A stretch of DNA of 38,969 nucleotides from NCBI GenBank assembly GCA_900318335.1, contig ONKF01000023.1, forward strand, positions 1-38,969, read 5' to 3'. This document shows, piece after piece, positions 32,083-38,969 of the stretch (the stretch's first letter is position 1; each line of letters starts with the position of its first letter). The translations under genes and the position numbers were made by a program. The stretch comes from an uncultured Prevotellaceae bacterium. GTDB taxonomy: Bacteria; Bacteroidota; Bacteroidia; Bacteroidales; Muribaculaceae. Under the pieces are notes generated by a model, which was not told the origin of the DNA, searched no databases, and saw nothing but the letters and a program-made list of their open reading frames with translations.

Positions 32083-33375
32083 TTAATTTGGAATATCTGT
32101 GATCTCGAATGTATAGACAACGCCATTGACAGGAATTGAAAGGTCAATAATGACAGGTTCATCCTTATTAAGTAGGATATATCCTGCCGCTTCTTCTTGA
32201 GGGTCAAGAGTGGTAACTTGCATGTAGTTGTCTTTAATGTTCTGTGATTCTGATTCAAGACTGGCTGCATAAGTAGAAATTTTATTGGCTGACATTTCTT
32301 TTACGATTGCAGCTTCAGCGGCATTGTATGTAGCTGAAGAAAATGATATATTAGGGGCAAAAGTATTATTAGTTTGGGTATATGAAACTGAGTATCCAGC
32401 ATTGCTCGTAGAAATACCTTGAGCAAATTCCATCAATGCTTTATCCCAATCTTGCCTCTCTTCAACTTTATTCATATAATCTTTGTAAGTCCACACACGA
32501 ATATCTTTAATTTTCTCTGTTGAAGGATCATATGTGAATTCTCCTTTCTCATTTCTTCTAGCTTTAATTGAGTGATATGGAGTCTTACCGTTCTTTTTAG
32601 TTTTCTTATAGAATTTTCCAGATGCTGTTACGAGTGTTGGATCAAAAGTAAAACTCTCATTAGAGTTATTAAATAAGAAAATACAAACTCTATAGTATTT
32701 ACCATATTGTTTAATAGCATCTACTACAGTGCTAATGTATAGACCATTCTTATTATCAAAATAGTAGTACTTTTCTCCCTTTATATACTTTGTTTTCATA
32801 TCGGCTTGGGAAACATCTTCAGACTCAAACTCAAGAGTTCTTGTGTTGTATCGTCCCATTGCGCCAAATTGGTTATAAGCTGTAAATGTTGGCTCAGGAA
32901 TGCCATTATTATATTTAAATAGTTTGATTAGATTCCCGTTAATATCAAACTCAGAATAAGCACCTTCAATATTACCCTCATCATTATATTGACAATGCTG
33001 TTTGACATTTCCGTTTTCATAGAAATCATATGAATCACCAATTCTATGTGAATTCATCCAGTTTGATTGATGTTTAATCGCACCTGATTTATAATAAGAT
33101 ATATATTCACCATCAAAAATGGACCTGCTATCATCATCTCTGTCTATTGATATATATTTAGCTTCACCTGCAATTTCACCCGTAATAAAAAAATCTCGCA
33201 TTTGTTTGCGTGGGTTATCATCTGATGGAATGGTCATAACTCGATAGTAATGAGCAAATGTTCGGCTACATCCTTTCCAGTTATTATCGTAATACACGGT
33301 ATCTAGCACTTCTTTTGGCGCAGAAAAAGAAGTGAGATTAACAATGGCAAAAAGAAATACTATTAATTTTTTCAT
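32083..33375 (-). CDS. Exported protein with MORN-like (YwqK-type) repeats
   Basis: A 430-residue protein with a signal peptide (MKKLIVFLFAIVNLTSFS, 1-18). Residues about 85-180 hold degenerate MORN_2/YwqK-type strands: FDGEYISYYKSGAIKHQSNW, GDSYDFYENGNVKQHCQYN, GAYSEFDINGNLIKLFKYN. The rest is unassigned, with a late strand region AGYILLNKDEPVIIDLSIPV (about 395-415) of the kind seen in Bacteroidetes exported beta proteins. The gene is much more AT-rich than the central-metabolism genes, hinting at horizontal origin. A -7-like TAACTTTG box is 5 nt upstream of the ATG, and a strong terminator follows, so it is monocistronic. Function unknown. Confidence 0.65.
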   Translation of the reverse strand: MKKLIVFLFAIVNLTSFSAPKEVLDTVYYDNNWKGCSRTFAHYYRVMTIPSDDNPRKQMRDFFITGEIAGEAKYISIDRDDDSRSIFDGEYISYYKSGAIKHQSNWMNSHRIGDSYDFYENGNVKQHCQYNDEGNIEGAYSEFDINGNLIKLFKYNNGIPEPTFTAYNQFGAMGRYNTRTLEFESEDVSQADMKTKYIKGEKYYYFDNKNGLYISTVVDAIKQYGKYYRVCIFLFNNSNESFTFDPTLVTASGKFYKKTKKNGKTPYHSIKARRNEKGEFTYDPSTEKIKDIRVWTYKDYMNKVEERQDWDKALMEFAQGISTSNAGYSVSYTQTNNTFAPNISFSSATYNAAEAAIVKEMSANKISTYAASLESESQNIKDNYMQVTTLDPQEEAAGYILLNKDEPVIIDLSIPVNGVVYTFEITDIPN

Positions 33376-33379
33376 ACCG

Positions 33380-33387
33380 CAAAGTTA
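33380..33387 (-). promoter_or_regulatory. Putative -7 box of the MORN-like gene
   Basis: Minus strand TAACTTTG, 4 nt before the ATG at 33375; no clear -33. As at 5281, this implies a near-leaderless transcript. Confidence 0.35.
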
Positions 33388-33422
33388 ATAATAATCTTTA
33401 ATAATGGAATTTATCATTACCT

Positions 33423-33675
33423 TTATTCTTTCAACAAGTTATCTTTGACGAAGGACGCTATGAACTTCTCCAGTTCGGGAGCATTGAGGATTTTGATGTG
33501 GTTGGCCAGGCCGATGTAGAATCGGGCCAAACCCTCGATCTGATAGACATCGGTGTCGAAGTACCAGATGTTGTTGTCGCCCTTGTGGGGCTTGATGAAC
33601 TCTTTTGCCGACGGGAACTCTTCGACGAGGAGATTCTTGGCCATCAGGTCGAGCTGGAGCGAGACACGGCAGGAA
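33423..33675 (-). pseudogene. C-terminal remnant of a WYL-domain transcriptional regulator
   Basis: About 84 codons encode CRVSLQLDLMAKNLLVEEFP, then NIWYFDTDVYQIEGLARFYI and GLANHIKILNAPELEKFIAS, ending at a stop. This matches the C-terminal extension of Bacteroidetes WYL regulators (a V-x-L strand, a LLxEEFP helix, EGxxRFxxGL, then an I-x-I-x-x-x-x-E-L helix). The winged helix and the WYL core that should precede it are absent. Upstream the same frame runs antisense-like nonsense into the 492-residue gene, whose stop is at 33766. I read it as a truncated leftover. An ATG at 33950 opens the frame formally but overlaps the neighbour by 185 nt and is unlikely. Confidence 0.55.
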
Positions 33676-33765
33676 AAACGGAGCAATATGCCAGTGTACC
33701 CCAACGCATCAAGCGTTCCCCTATTTTCCACATCGCATCCATCTATTGAGTTCAATATGCCATTA

Positions 33766-35244
33766 TCACGGATGCCATTGGTTGAAGCCCTCGACAGTCC
33801 TGAGGATTGGGAGCCATTCTGTACTACGCCATTCGTCACCGAATGTTTCATCGAGGTAATCGAAAATATGCTTGTTGTAGTTGGCAAACACCACGGGTTC
33901 ACACGGAATGATGTCTCCCCAGTCAACAATCTGCACACCATATCTCTCATAAAAACTGTCGAAGCAATATTCGCCAGTATAATACACAGGCGTGTCTCCG
34001 CTTATTACTTGGAATTGCGGTCGTCCCATAAAAATGTCCCTCTTGGCTTGGCTGACATAATCCGAGCCGTCCTCGTTGAAGGTTTGGTCCAGTTTCTTAT
34101 CCTTGTTCTTCAACGTGACCTGGAACACCCTCGCCAATGCAAAGGGGTCTTGATAGAATATGGTGTAGTTACCGGGCGGCACATCGTCAAAGCGGTACTC
34201 GCCATTCTGGTTGGTCACCGTGGTCATGAAGCCATCATCCAGTGTCACCGTCCAGCCGATGGCAGGGCTTTTCTTACCCTTACCACCCTTGACGGAGACT
34301 TGACCGCTAAGGCTATAGCGTTGCAGGATATTGGGATTTTTTGCCATCTCTCGAGATACATCTTCTATCGCCGCTCTAGCAGATTCTTCCAGAAGAGCAT
34401 CATCGATATCATCACCATTATCATGTTGAACGTTGGCTTGGATATTGTATTGTGCCGCATAATACTGCGTGAGGCACAATTCCACTTCTTCAACCGACAT
34501 TTTGCGCTCTGTCAGTTCCAGGGCGCCACGGGCACCGTCGATGATCGCATCGTAATCGAAATCCAAGCCCAACAACTGTTTCATTCTCATGTTATCAATG
34601 AAATAGAACAGTGCCGCAAATCGGCCCATGTCATAAGTTGCCTCTGAATTTGAACTTTCCAGCACATCGGCCATGCCACAAGCAAAGGCCTGTTGATCCT
34701 CGATAGAAATGGAGTCGCCCTGATCACGGTCGATTGGTGGGAGTGTGTCATAGTCCCGCAGCCCCAAGAGGATACCCATTGTCGTCTCGATGCGGCAGGA
34801 GTCACCATAGACCATCAATAGCATGGCCTCATCGTCAAGGTCTAACAATAAATGATGGGCGCCGATTGTGTCCTGTGGTAGGACAACGGTATTGTCGGCC
34901 ACTTTGCGCAGCCCTTCGATCAGGCAGTCCAAATGGGGCTGATCCTTTTCCTCAATTTGCTCAAAATTGATGCTCATCAGGAAAAATAGGCCCATCTGCT
35001 GACCATCATAATAGGAATTGGCCGCTGTCCTCTCCTGCCTATAGAGATTCAGCCCGTCACTGAAGCCTCGAATGTACTCCTCACGATCACTCTTTATCTG
35101 TTGTGTCTTCTTATCCTGGCTATCCAGAACGATACGCGTAAAGTAATCACCCATCGCATAAGAGAGTGAATCCAGCGTTTTCTGGGCGGACAAACTGCCA
35201 GCAACGCATGCAGCCATAATGAATGATACAAGAAATCGTTTCAT
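33766..35244 (-). CDS. Exported protein with a carboxypeptidase-regulatory-like domain
   Basis: A 492-residue exported protein, signal peptide MKRFLVSFIMAACVAGSLSA. Residues 21-300 are helical, and the opening KTLDSLSYAMGDYFTRIV recalls the N-terminal dimerisation segment of FKBP-type prolyl isomerases; the motif may recur (MADVLESSNSEATYDMGRFAA). No isomerase domain follows. Residues about 308-366 are a carboxypeptidase-regulatory/Cna-B-like beta sandwich (SLSGQVSVKG, NQNGEYRFDDVPPGNYTIFY). The C-terminal 120 residues (YYTGEYCFDSFYERYGVQIV, FGDEWRSTEWLPILRTVEG) are unrecognised. It has a good promoter of its own. Function unknown. Confidence 0.7.
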   Translation of the reverse strand: MKRFLVSFIMAACVAGSLSAQKTLDSLSYAMGDYFTRIVLDSQDKKTQQIKSDREEYIRGFSDGLNLYRQERTAANSYYDGQQMGLFFLMSINFEQIEEKDQPHLDCLIEGLRKVADNTVVLPQDTIGAHHLLLDLDDEAMLLMVYGDSCRIETTMGILLGLRDYDTLPPIDRDQGDSISIEDQQAFACGMADVLESSNSEATYDMGRFAALFYFIDNMRMKQLLGLDFDYDAIIDGARGALELTERKMSVEEVELCLTQYYAAQYNIQANVQHDNGDDIDDALLEESARAAIEDVSREMAKNPNILQRYSLSGQVSVKGGKGKKSPAIGWTVTLDDGFMTTVTNQNGEYRFDDVPPGNYTIFYQDPFALARVFQVTLKNKDKKLDQTFNEDGSDYVSQAKRDIFMGRPQFQVISGDTPVYYTGEYCFDSFYERYGVQIVDWGDIIPCEPVVFANYNKHIFDYLDETFGDEWRSTEWLPILRTVEGFNQWHP

Positions 35245-35272
35245 ATTTTCAACTCGTTTTTTTTGATTACGG

Positions 35273-35302
35273 CAAAGTTAGCCACTATTTCTGAGAAAAC
35301 AA
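35273..35302 (-). promoter_or_regulatory. Promoter of the regulatory-like-domain protein
   Basis: Minus strand TTG at 35302-35300 and TAACTTTG at 35280-35273 with a 19-nt spacer, 28 nt before the ATG. Confidence 0.6.
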
Positions 35303-35342
35303 TGATTAATATGATTTGGCGACACAAACTACTGAAGGGCAT

Positions 35343-35837
35343 TTAACCAATAAACAGAAGGACAATCGGAGTGATTACAAACAAAAAGCTGATTATGCCC
35401 CATTTTATTTTCCAGGATTGAGGCTGCTTCTCAAATTTCTTAAAGTATTTCAGGTACTTATCCTTTTGCCATACAAAACACCACTGTGCCAAAAACACAA
35501 GCAATACATCAGCTATCCAGATGGCAGGAACCAAAAGTCCCCTCCTGATAAGGTTCAATAAAGGTATGCTGAAATTAAGGAGCCAGAAAAAAAGTGTCAG
35601 CATCATGAATCTGTCGGCAAACCATATATTAATGCCTATAACAGGATCATTGGTTACATGATCTACAGCCGCTTCTATCTGCTCAACTGAACTACCTCTC
35701 TTGATATAGAATTTCTTAATGATTGGAATTTGTAATAACCATGTGAATGGATTGATACCATTCAAGAGCTTTGTTCCCCCTCTTAAAAATGAGTATAGCC
35801 TCCAAAGAATGATATTGTAAATTCGCTCTATCATCAA
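35343..35837 (-). CDS. Membrane protein of unknown function
   Basis: A 164-residue protein with about four hydrophobic segments (roughly 26-38 weak, 76-96, 101-118 and 145-163). A soluble stretch in between (KRGSSVEQIEAAVDHVTNDP) holds the only conserved-looking polar block. I recognise no family. It begins 8 nt after the stop of the DUF4253 gene and is the last gene of the run of minus-strand membrane genes coming from 38959. A charged loop (KDKYLKYFKKFEKQP) precedes the last helix. Confidence 0.6.
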   Translation of the reverse strand: MMIERIYNIILWRLYSFLRGGTKLLNGINPFTWLLQIPIIKKFYIKRGSSVEQIEAAVDHVTNDPVIGINIWFADRFMMLTLFFWLLNFSIPLLNLIRRGLLVPAIWIADVLLVFLAQWCFVWQKDKYLKYFKKFEKQPQSWKIKWGIISFLFVITPIVLLFIG

Positions 35838-35845
35838 TCAATCAT

Positions 35846-36916
35846 TCAATCCCACCAAAAATCCCAGACATTGGATGCCTGGTTCATTCTTGCGAGAGTT
35901 GTTAAGTTGATGTCGTTCTGAAGGAGATCAGGGCAGTAGCCCATCTGTTCTTCGGCAAGCGACATGCTATCGCCAGAAACAGGTTGTGGCACATAGTATT
36001 CTAAGGTGTCCGACGAGATGTGAGCCACCACGGCATCATATTTTTCGTGCCAGTATTTGGCTACTGCCATGTGTTCTGCATCTTCGGGGCAACTATTCCA
36101 TCCGCCGAACGGGATGTGGGCAAATATCTGCCATGGCTGTTGGACAGGAACCTCGACGAGCAGGATGTTGTCACAACTAAAATTGAAATTATGCAAGGCT
36201 TCAAATTGCAAATCAACCCCAACAACATACTTCTCCCACTCCTCCAATCCACCATCAGATACATAGCTTTCCTTCAGGTCTTCCAATTCCAGCCGCAAAA
36301 ATTCCATTGCATCTATTAAAGAATCGTTGAGAAGCATATTTTGTCGCTGTCCGAAACTATCGACATCGTTAATAACCTCAGCAAGACTATCAATAAGATT
36401 CTCATCAATCTCCAACAATACAGGGTGGAATCCCTCTAATTTACCTCTTTCATAAGCATCTAACCATGTCTGCATGATGGATTGTGGAGTGGCATCAGCG
36501 CTGATGCGACAGGTATTGTAATTCTTCAGCAGAGCCTCCGCATTGGCTATTAGCTCCTCATTGAATGCTGTGTTTTCATCGATTATTTGCAACACTTTTG
36601 CATTCTGCCTTGATAAATAGTAAAGCCTTACCAACGATATAAATCGCCAAGCTACGAAAGCCAATACCACAAGTGACGAATAACGAAACTTGTCGTCATA
36701 GAAAAAGGACCATCCCAAGACCAGAATGATTACCAGCAAAGCGGCACCCCATAAGATCAGTTGCTTCATCAATATGCGGCACACTCCTTGCCAGTCGTTC
36801 ACATCGATAAGATTCTCCAATTCATTACCCATCTGTTGCTCTTTTCGTTTCTTTTTCTGGTATAAGTAAACGAAAACGACCATCACAATAATTGCTATAG
36901 CTATACTCAGTTCCAT
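35846..36916 (-). CDS. Membrane-anchored DUF4253 protein
   Basis: A 356-residue protein. A first membrane helix (LSIAIAIIVMVVFVYLYQ, 3-20) is followed by a basic turn and two more segments (about 50-70 and 78-96). The middle (100-230) is helical and acidic. The C-terminal domain has the DUF4253 landmarks: PWQIFAHIPFGGWNSCP, AVAKYWHEKYDAVVAHISSD and EQMGYCPDLL, and ends exactly in VWDFWWD, the typical family C-terminus. The function of DUF4253 is not established to my knowledge. Membrane anchoring of the domain seems unusual. It lies 8 nt upstream of the next membrane gene; 98 nt separate it from the gene before. Confidence 0.72.
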   Translation of the reverse strand: MELSIAIAIIVMVVFVYLYQKKKRKEQQMGNELENLIDVNDWQGVCRILMKQLILWGAALLVIILVLGWSFFYDDKFRYSSLVVLAFVAWRFISLVRLYYLSRQNAKVLQIIDENTAFNEELIANAEALLKNYNTCRISADATPQSIMQTWLDAYERGKLEGFHPVLLEIDENLIDSLAEVINDVDSFGQRQNMLLNDSLIDAMEFLRLELEDLKESYVSDGGLEEWEKYVVGVDLQFEALHNFNFSCDNILLVEVPVQQPWQIFAHIPFGGWNSCPEDAEHMAVAKYWHEKYDAVVAHISSDTLEYYVPQPVSGDSMSLAEEQMGYCPDLLQNDINLTTLARMNQASNVWDFWWD

Positions 36917-37014
36917 ATTGCTTGTAATTAATTGTTCTACATTTATTTAACTCCATCATTTCAGGTTGATAAGGCACTCGAATTGTTCATCATATTCAGC
37001 GTTTTGGTTGTCTA

Positions 37015-37263
37015 TTAATCGACATTCTTCCTTGGTTTTCTCCAAAGTAGAATTTGTGATACTACTGCAATGCACAGATTAATGAACATGAAAATCTCGA
37101 GAATCGTCAAATCACGGTAAATCACCTTTATAGCTGGGTGATCCTCGGGGAGATCCACTAGATAATTCCTCTCGAGGGCAATGCCATAGCACAACAAGCA
37201 CTCGATTAAAGCCAAAACGGCAATCAAGATGATTAAACATATTCTTTTTGTTGACTTCTTCAT
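37015..37263 (-). CDS. Small two-helix membrane protein
   Basis: 82 residues with two membrane segments (about 9-27, ICLIILIAVLALIECLLCYG, and 52-70, ILEIFMFINLCIAVVSQIL) joined by a short acidic loop, and a basic end (WRKPRKNVD). The ATG overlaps the stop of the preceding gene by 4 nt, which argues for translational coupling and for it being a real gene. Family unknown. Confidence 0.6.
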   Translation of the reverse strand: MKKSTKRICLIILIAVLALIECLLCYGIALERNYLVDLPEDHPAIKVIYRDLTILEIFMFINLCIAVVSQILLWRKPRKNVD

Positions 37264-37655
37264 AATGATGGTTTTGTCTTAAAAAGTAACTTGAAGAGGC
37301 GGTAGCACAAGTAACAGCTTAACAGCACTATTACTGTGACAATAATCAAGAAACTGAAAATGAATCCGTCGAAGACATCTAAATTGGCAATAGTCTGTAA
37401 GACAGCAACACATGTGAAATACAACAGCCATAATGTTGTCAAAATGGCACAAGTCATGAGCAATAGGCTTGCCCAGATCTTGTCATAAAATAGCCTCGGC
37501 GCACAAATCAGGATCACGAAAAAAGGCACCGCAAGATCTAAGCCACTATCTTCAAATGGATTGGATAAATAAATCGGAATCAAGCAAGAACAAAGGATGC
37601 CTAACACCATGAAATATAGCCCAAATCGCAGTATGCTTTTTTCGTTCTTTGTCAT
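37260..37655 (-). CDS. Membrane protein of unknown function (four helices)
   Basis: 131 residues with four membrane segments (about 10-28, 38-55, 57-82 and 93-117) and a basic C-terminal tail (LFKLLFKTKPSL). It overlaps the stop of the TPR gene above by one base and the next gene below by four, so all three are translated from one message. No recognisable family. Confidence 0.6.
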   Translation of the reverse strand: MTKNEKSILRFGLYFMVLGILCSCLIPIYLSNPFEDSGLDLAVPFFVILICAPRLFYDKIWASLLLMTCAILTTLWLLYFTCVAVLQTIANLDVFDGFIFSFLIIVTVIVLLSCYLCYRLFKLLFKTKPSL

Positions 37656-38551
37656 TATTCGGTTAATTCACTGATGGCTCCTCGGGCAAGTTCTTCCATT
37701 TCTTCATCATCGCATTTGGACAAAAGGCGATAATACTTCAGCGCATTCTCTTTATCTCCCATCGTCTTATAGATATAGGCGATATTTGAGGTCACGATGT
37801 TGTCATCGGGGTAGTCCTTGTGGATAGAGAGGAACAGGGGTAATGCCTGGTCATTGTTGCCTGTTAAGGCGAGTAGTGATGCCTTATCGCTACGAAACAT
37901 GACTTCATCGGGATAGTATTGCAACAGCCATTCCACTAGTTGCATCGCCTTATCGTCAAGTTCTGCGTCAAATAGCCTGCTGAAATAATCTTGCATGCTC
38001 GACTTGAACATCGTTTCGCCATCCTCACCTACTGGGGTATTAAGAGTCCAAGTCCAACGGTTGCCGTTGAGGTGGGAACGCTCTATCACCTGATGGAGCA
38101 CAGGCATGGCACTGTCGTAATCCTCCAGTCTGAAGAGTACGGCGAGTTTACCGAATGGAAGATCCAACCTATCAGGATAGAGGCTGATAGCCCTGTCTAT
38201 TTTCTCATGGGCAATTGCTAAAAGTGAATCGTCAAACACCTGTACCTCATACATGTATACTGGTGCGCCCGTGCTGTCTTCAAATTCCAAAGCTTGCCTG
38301 CCATCTTCTGGAGGGATGGGCGTCATCTGCATGACCTCATCCCGGCTCATCTTGTAATAATAGTTGAACCAAGCAGCATATACATCAGCAGATTCAGGCT
38401 CTGCCTGCTCCCATTGCTCAATGACTTGCCTGGTGTATTCAAGGCTGCTGTCATTGATGCATTCGCGGTATCGCTCATACCAAGAGGCTTGGGCGGCAAG
38501 ATGGCCTGTAATGCCCGCAGTCAAGATGATAAACAATAGTAACCGTTTCAT
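37655..38551 (-). CDS. Exported TPR-like repeat protein
   Basis: 298 residues, signal peptide MKRLLLFIILTAGITGHLAA, hence periplasmic or surface. After an N-terminal helical region (YERYRECINDSSLEYTRQVI), tetratricopeptide-like helix pairs follow, clearest at ISLYPDRLDLPFGKLAVLFR and EDYDSAMPVLHQVIERS, and at the end (NIAYIYKTMGDKENALKYYR). Such repeats usually bind a protein partner. It is coupled by a one-base overlap to the membrane gene downstream, suggesting that the two act together. It has no catalytic motif. Confidence 0.7.
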   Translation of the reverse strand: MKRLLLFIILTAGITGHLAAQASWYERYRECINDSSLEYTRQVIEQWEQAEPESADVYAAWFNYYYKMSRDEVMQMTPIPPEDGRQALEFEDSTGAPVYMYEVQVFDDSLLAIAHEKIDRAISLYPDRLDLPFGKLAVLFRLEDYDSAMPVLHQVIERSHLNGNRWTWTLNTPVGEDGETMFKSSMQDYFSRLFDAELDDKAMQLVEWLLQYYPDEVMFRSDKASLLALTGNNDQALPLFLSIHKDYPDDNIVTSNIAYIYKTMGDKENALKYYRLLSKCDDEEMEELARGAISELTE

Positions 38552-38587
38552 ATCGCAGTTTTGTTTACTTCTTTGATAATTGTGATG

Positions 38588-38959
38588 CTATTTCATTTTA
38601 CAGACAATTTTCATCTGTGTCAGTTCGGTGATCCAGTCTTCTTTTTTATCCTTGAGGGATTCCAAGAAGGGGATGATGTCGTCACCGTATGCCCTGCGCG
38701 AATAGAAATTGAGCTGTACTGCTTTCTTGCCATTGACGGTTACCGGTTTGTAGTGATGGATGTCAACCTCGACACAATTCAACTTGCCGTCTGCCCCATC
38801 GCTTACCAAGAAATCAAGGACATACTCTCCATCTCTCTCATAGACGAGATAATTGCAGCATTTGTCTGATTTTTTGCGCTCTTCAAGTTCCTGGACCTTG
38901 GCTTCAACAGCATCACGAACTGTTAATACCTCAGTGAAGGCCAGCGAGACTGTCAACAT
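38588..38959 (-). CDS. Unknown protein, probably cut by the window edge
   Basis: At least 123 residues. The frame stays open upstream of the ATG at 38959 to the edge of the window (YEQ before MLTVSLAFTEV), so the true start may lie outside and this may be the C-terminal part. It has a helical start (VEAKVQELEERKKSDKC), then strands (CCNYLVYERDGEYVLDFLVS, CVEVDIHHYKPVTVNGKKAV) and a final helix (IPFLESLKDKKEDWITELTQ). I recognise no family. 36 nt separate it from the TPR gene, so it probably belongs to the same operon. Confidence 0.55.
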   Translation of the reverse strand: MLTVSLAFTEVLTVRDAVEAKVQELEERKKSDKCCNYLVYERDGEYVLDFLVSDGADGKLNCVEVDIHHYKPVTVNGKKAVQLNFYSRRAYGDDIIPFLESLKDKKEDWITELTQMKIVCKMK

Positions 38960-38969
38960 CTGCTCATAA

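Noticed and set aside
33676-33950. Full 175-codon reading of the WYL remnant from the ATG at 33950
   Set aside because: The first 90 or so codons overlap the end of the 492-residue gene out of frame and show no family similarity.

Overview
The window is a chromosomal segment from a Bacteroidales bacterium, most likely a gut lineage near Muribaculaceae or Prevotellaceae; the family is an inference from gene style, not a proven placement. The evidence is TAnnTTTG promoter -7 boxes with TTG or TTTG about 18-21 nt upstream, a Rho with a large low-complexity N-terminal insertion, lipoprotein signals, GldH, DUF3667, DUF4252 and DUF4253 proteins, BspA-type leucine-rich repeats with a dockerin-like tail, and a split-subunit methylmalonyl-CoA mutase. 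There is no rRNA, no CRISPR array and no recognisable transposase or integrase.

Layout. 1-1949 (-): start of mutB and a mutA gene broken by a single-base frameshift. 2202-3823 (+): a secreted GH18 protein and an ECF-type S component. 3846-5906 (-): a DUF3667 zinc-ribbon membrane protein and a small lipoprotein. 5939-9110 (-): a galactose cluster, galK-galM-nucleotidyltransferase, without galT or galE. 9259-9753 (-): a DUF4252-like lipoprotein. 10060-16796 (+): pgk, a 951-residue leucine-rich-repeat surface protein, then pta-ackA. 16911-17492 (-): a small secreted protein with one dockerin-like half repeat. 17766-20325 (+): pheS, nth and an outer-membrane beta-barrel protein. 20599-20661 (+): a predicted small RNA. 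20660-23780 (-): ruvX and def, with rho upstream. 24129-26054 (+): a CCA-adding enzyme fused in frame to an O6-alkylguanine-DNA methyltransferase. 26058-30837 (-): gtrA, gldH, ricT, rny, a probable 6S-like RNA, zapA and a coiled-coil gene. 31041-31113 (+): tRNA-Ala(GGC), followed by about 0.9 kb of palindrome-rich non-coding DNA. 32083-38959 (-): an accessory block of lineage-specific exported and membrane proteins, including a WYL-regulator remnant and a compact membrane/TPR/DUF4253 operon.

How the genes fit together. pgk (glycolysis), pta-ackA (acetyl-CoA to acetate plus ATP) and mutAB (succinyl-CoA to methylmalonyl-CoA, towards propionate) fit a saccharolytic fermenter that makes acetate and propionate. 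The gal cluster and GH18 protein feed sugars in. The housekeeping core (rho, ruvX, def, rny-ricT, zapA, pheS, nth) is ordinary, but it includes the CCA-Ogt fusion, which is the most unusual gene here. The right-hand third is accessory DNA of unknown function.
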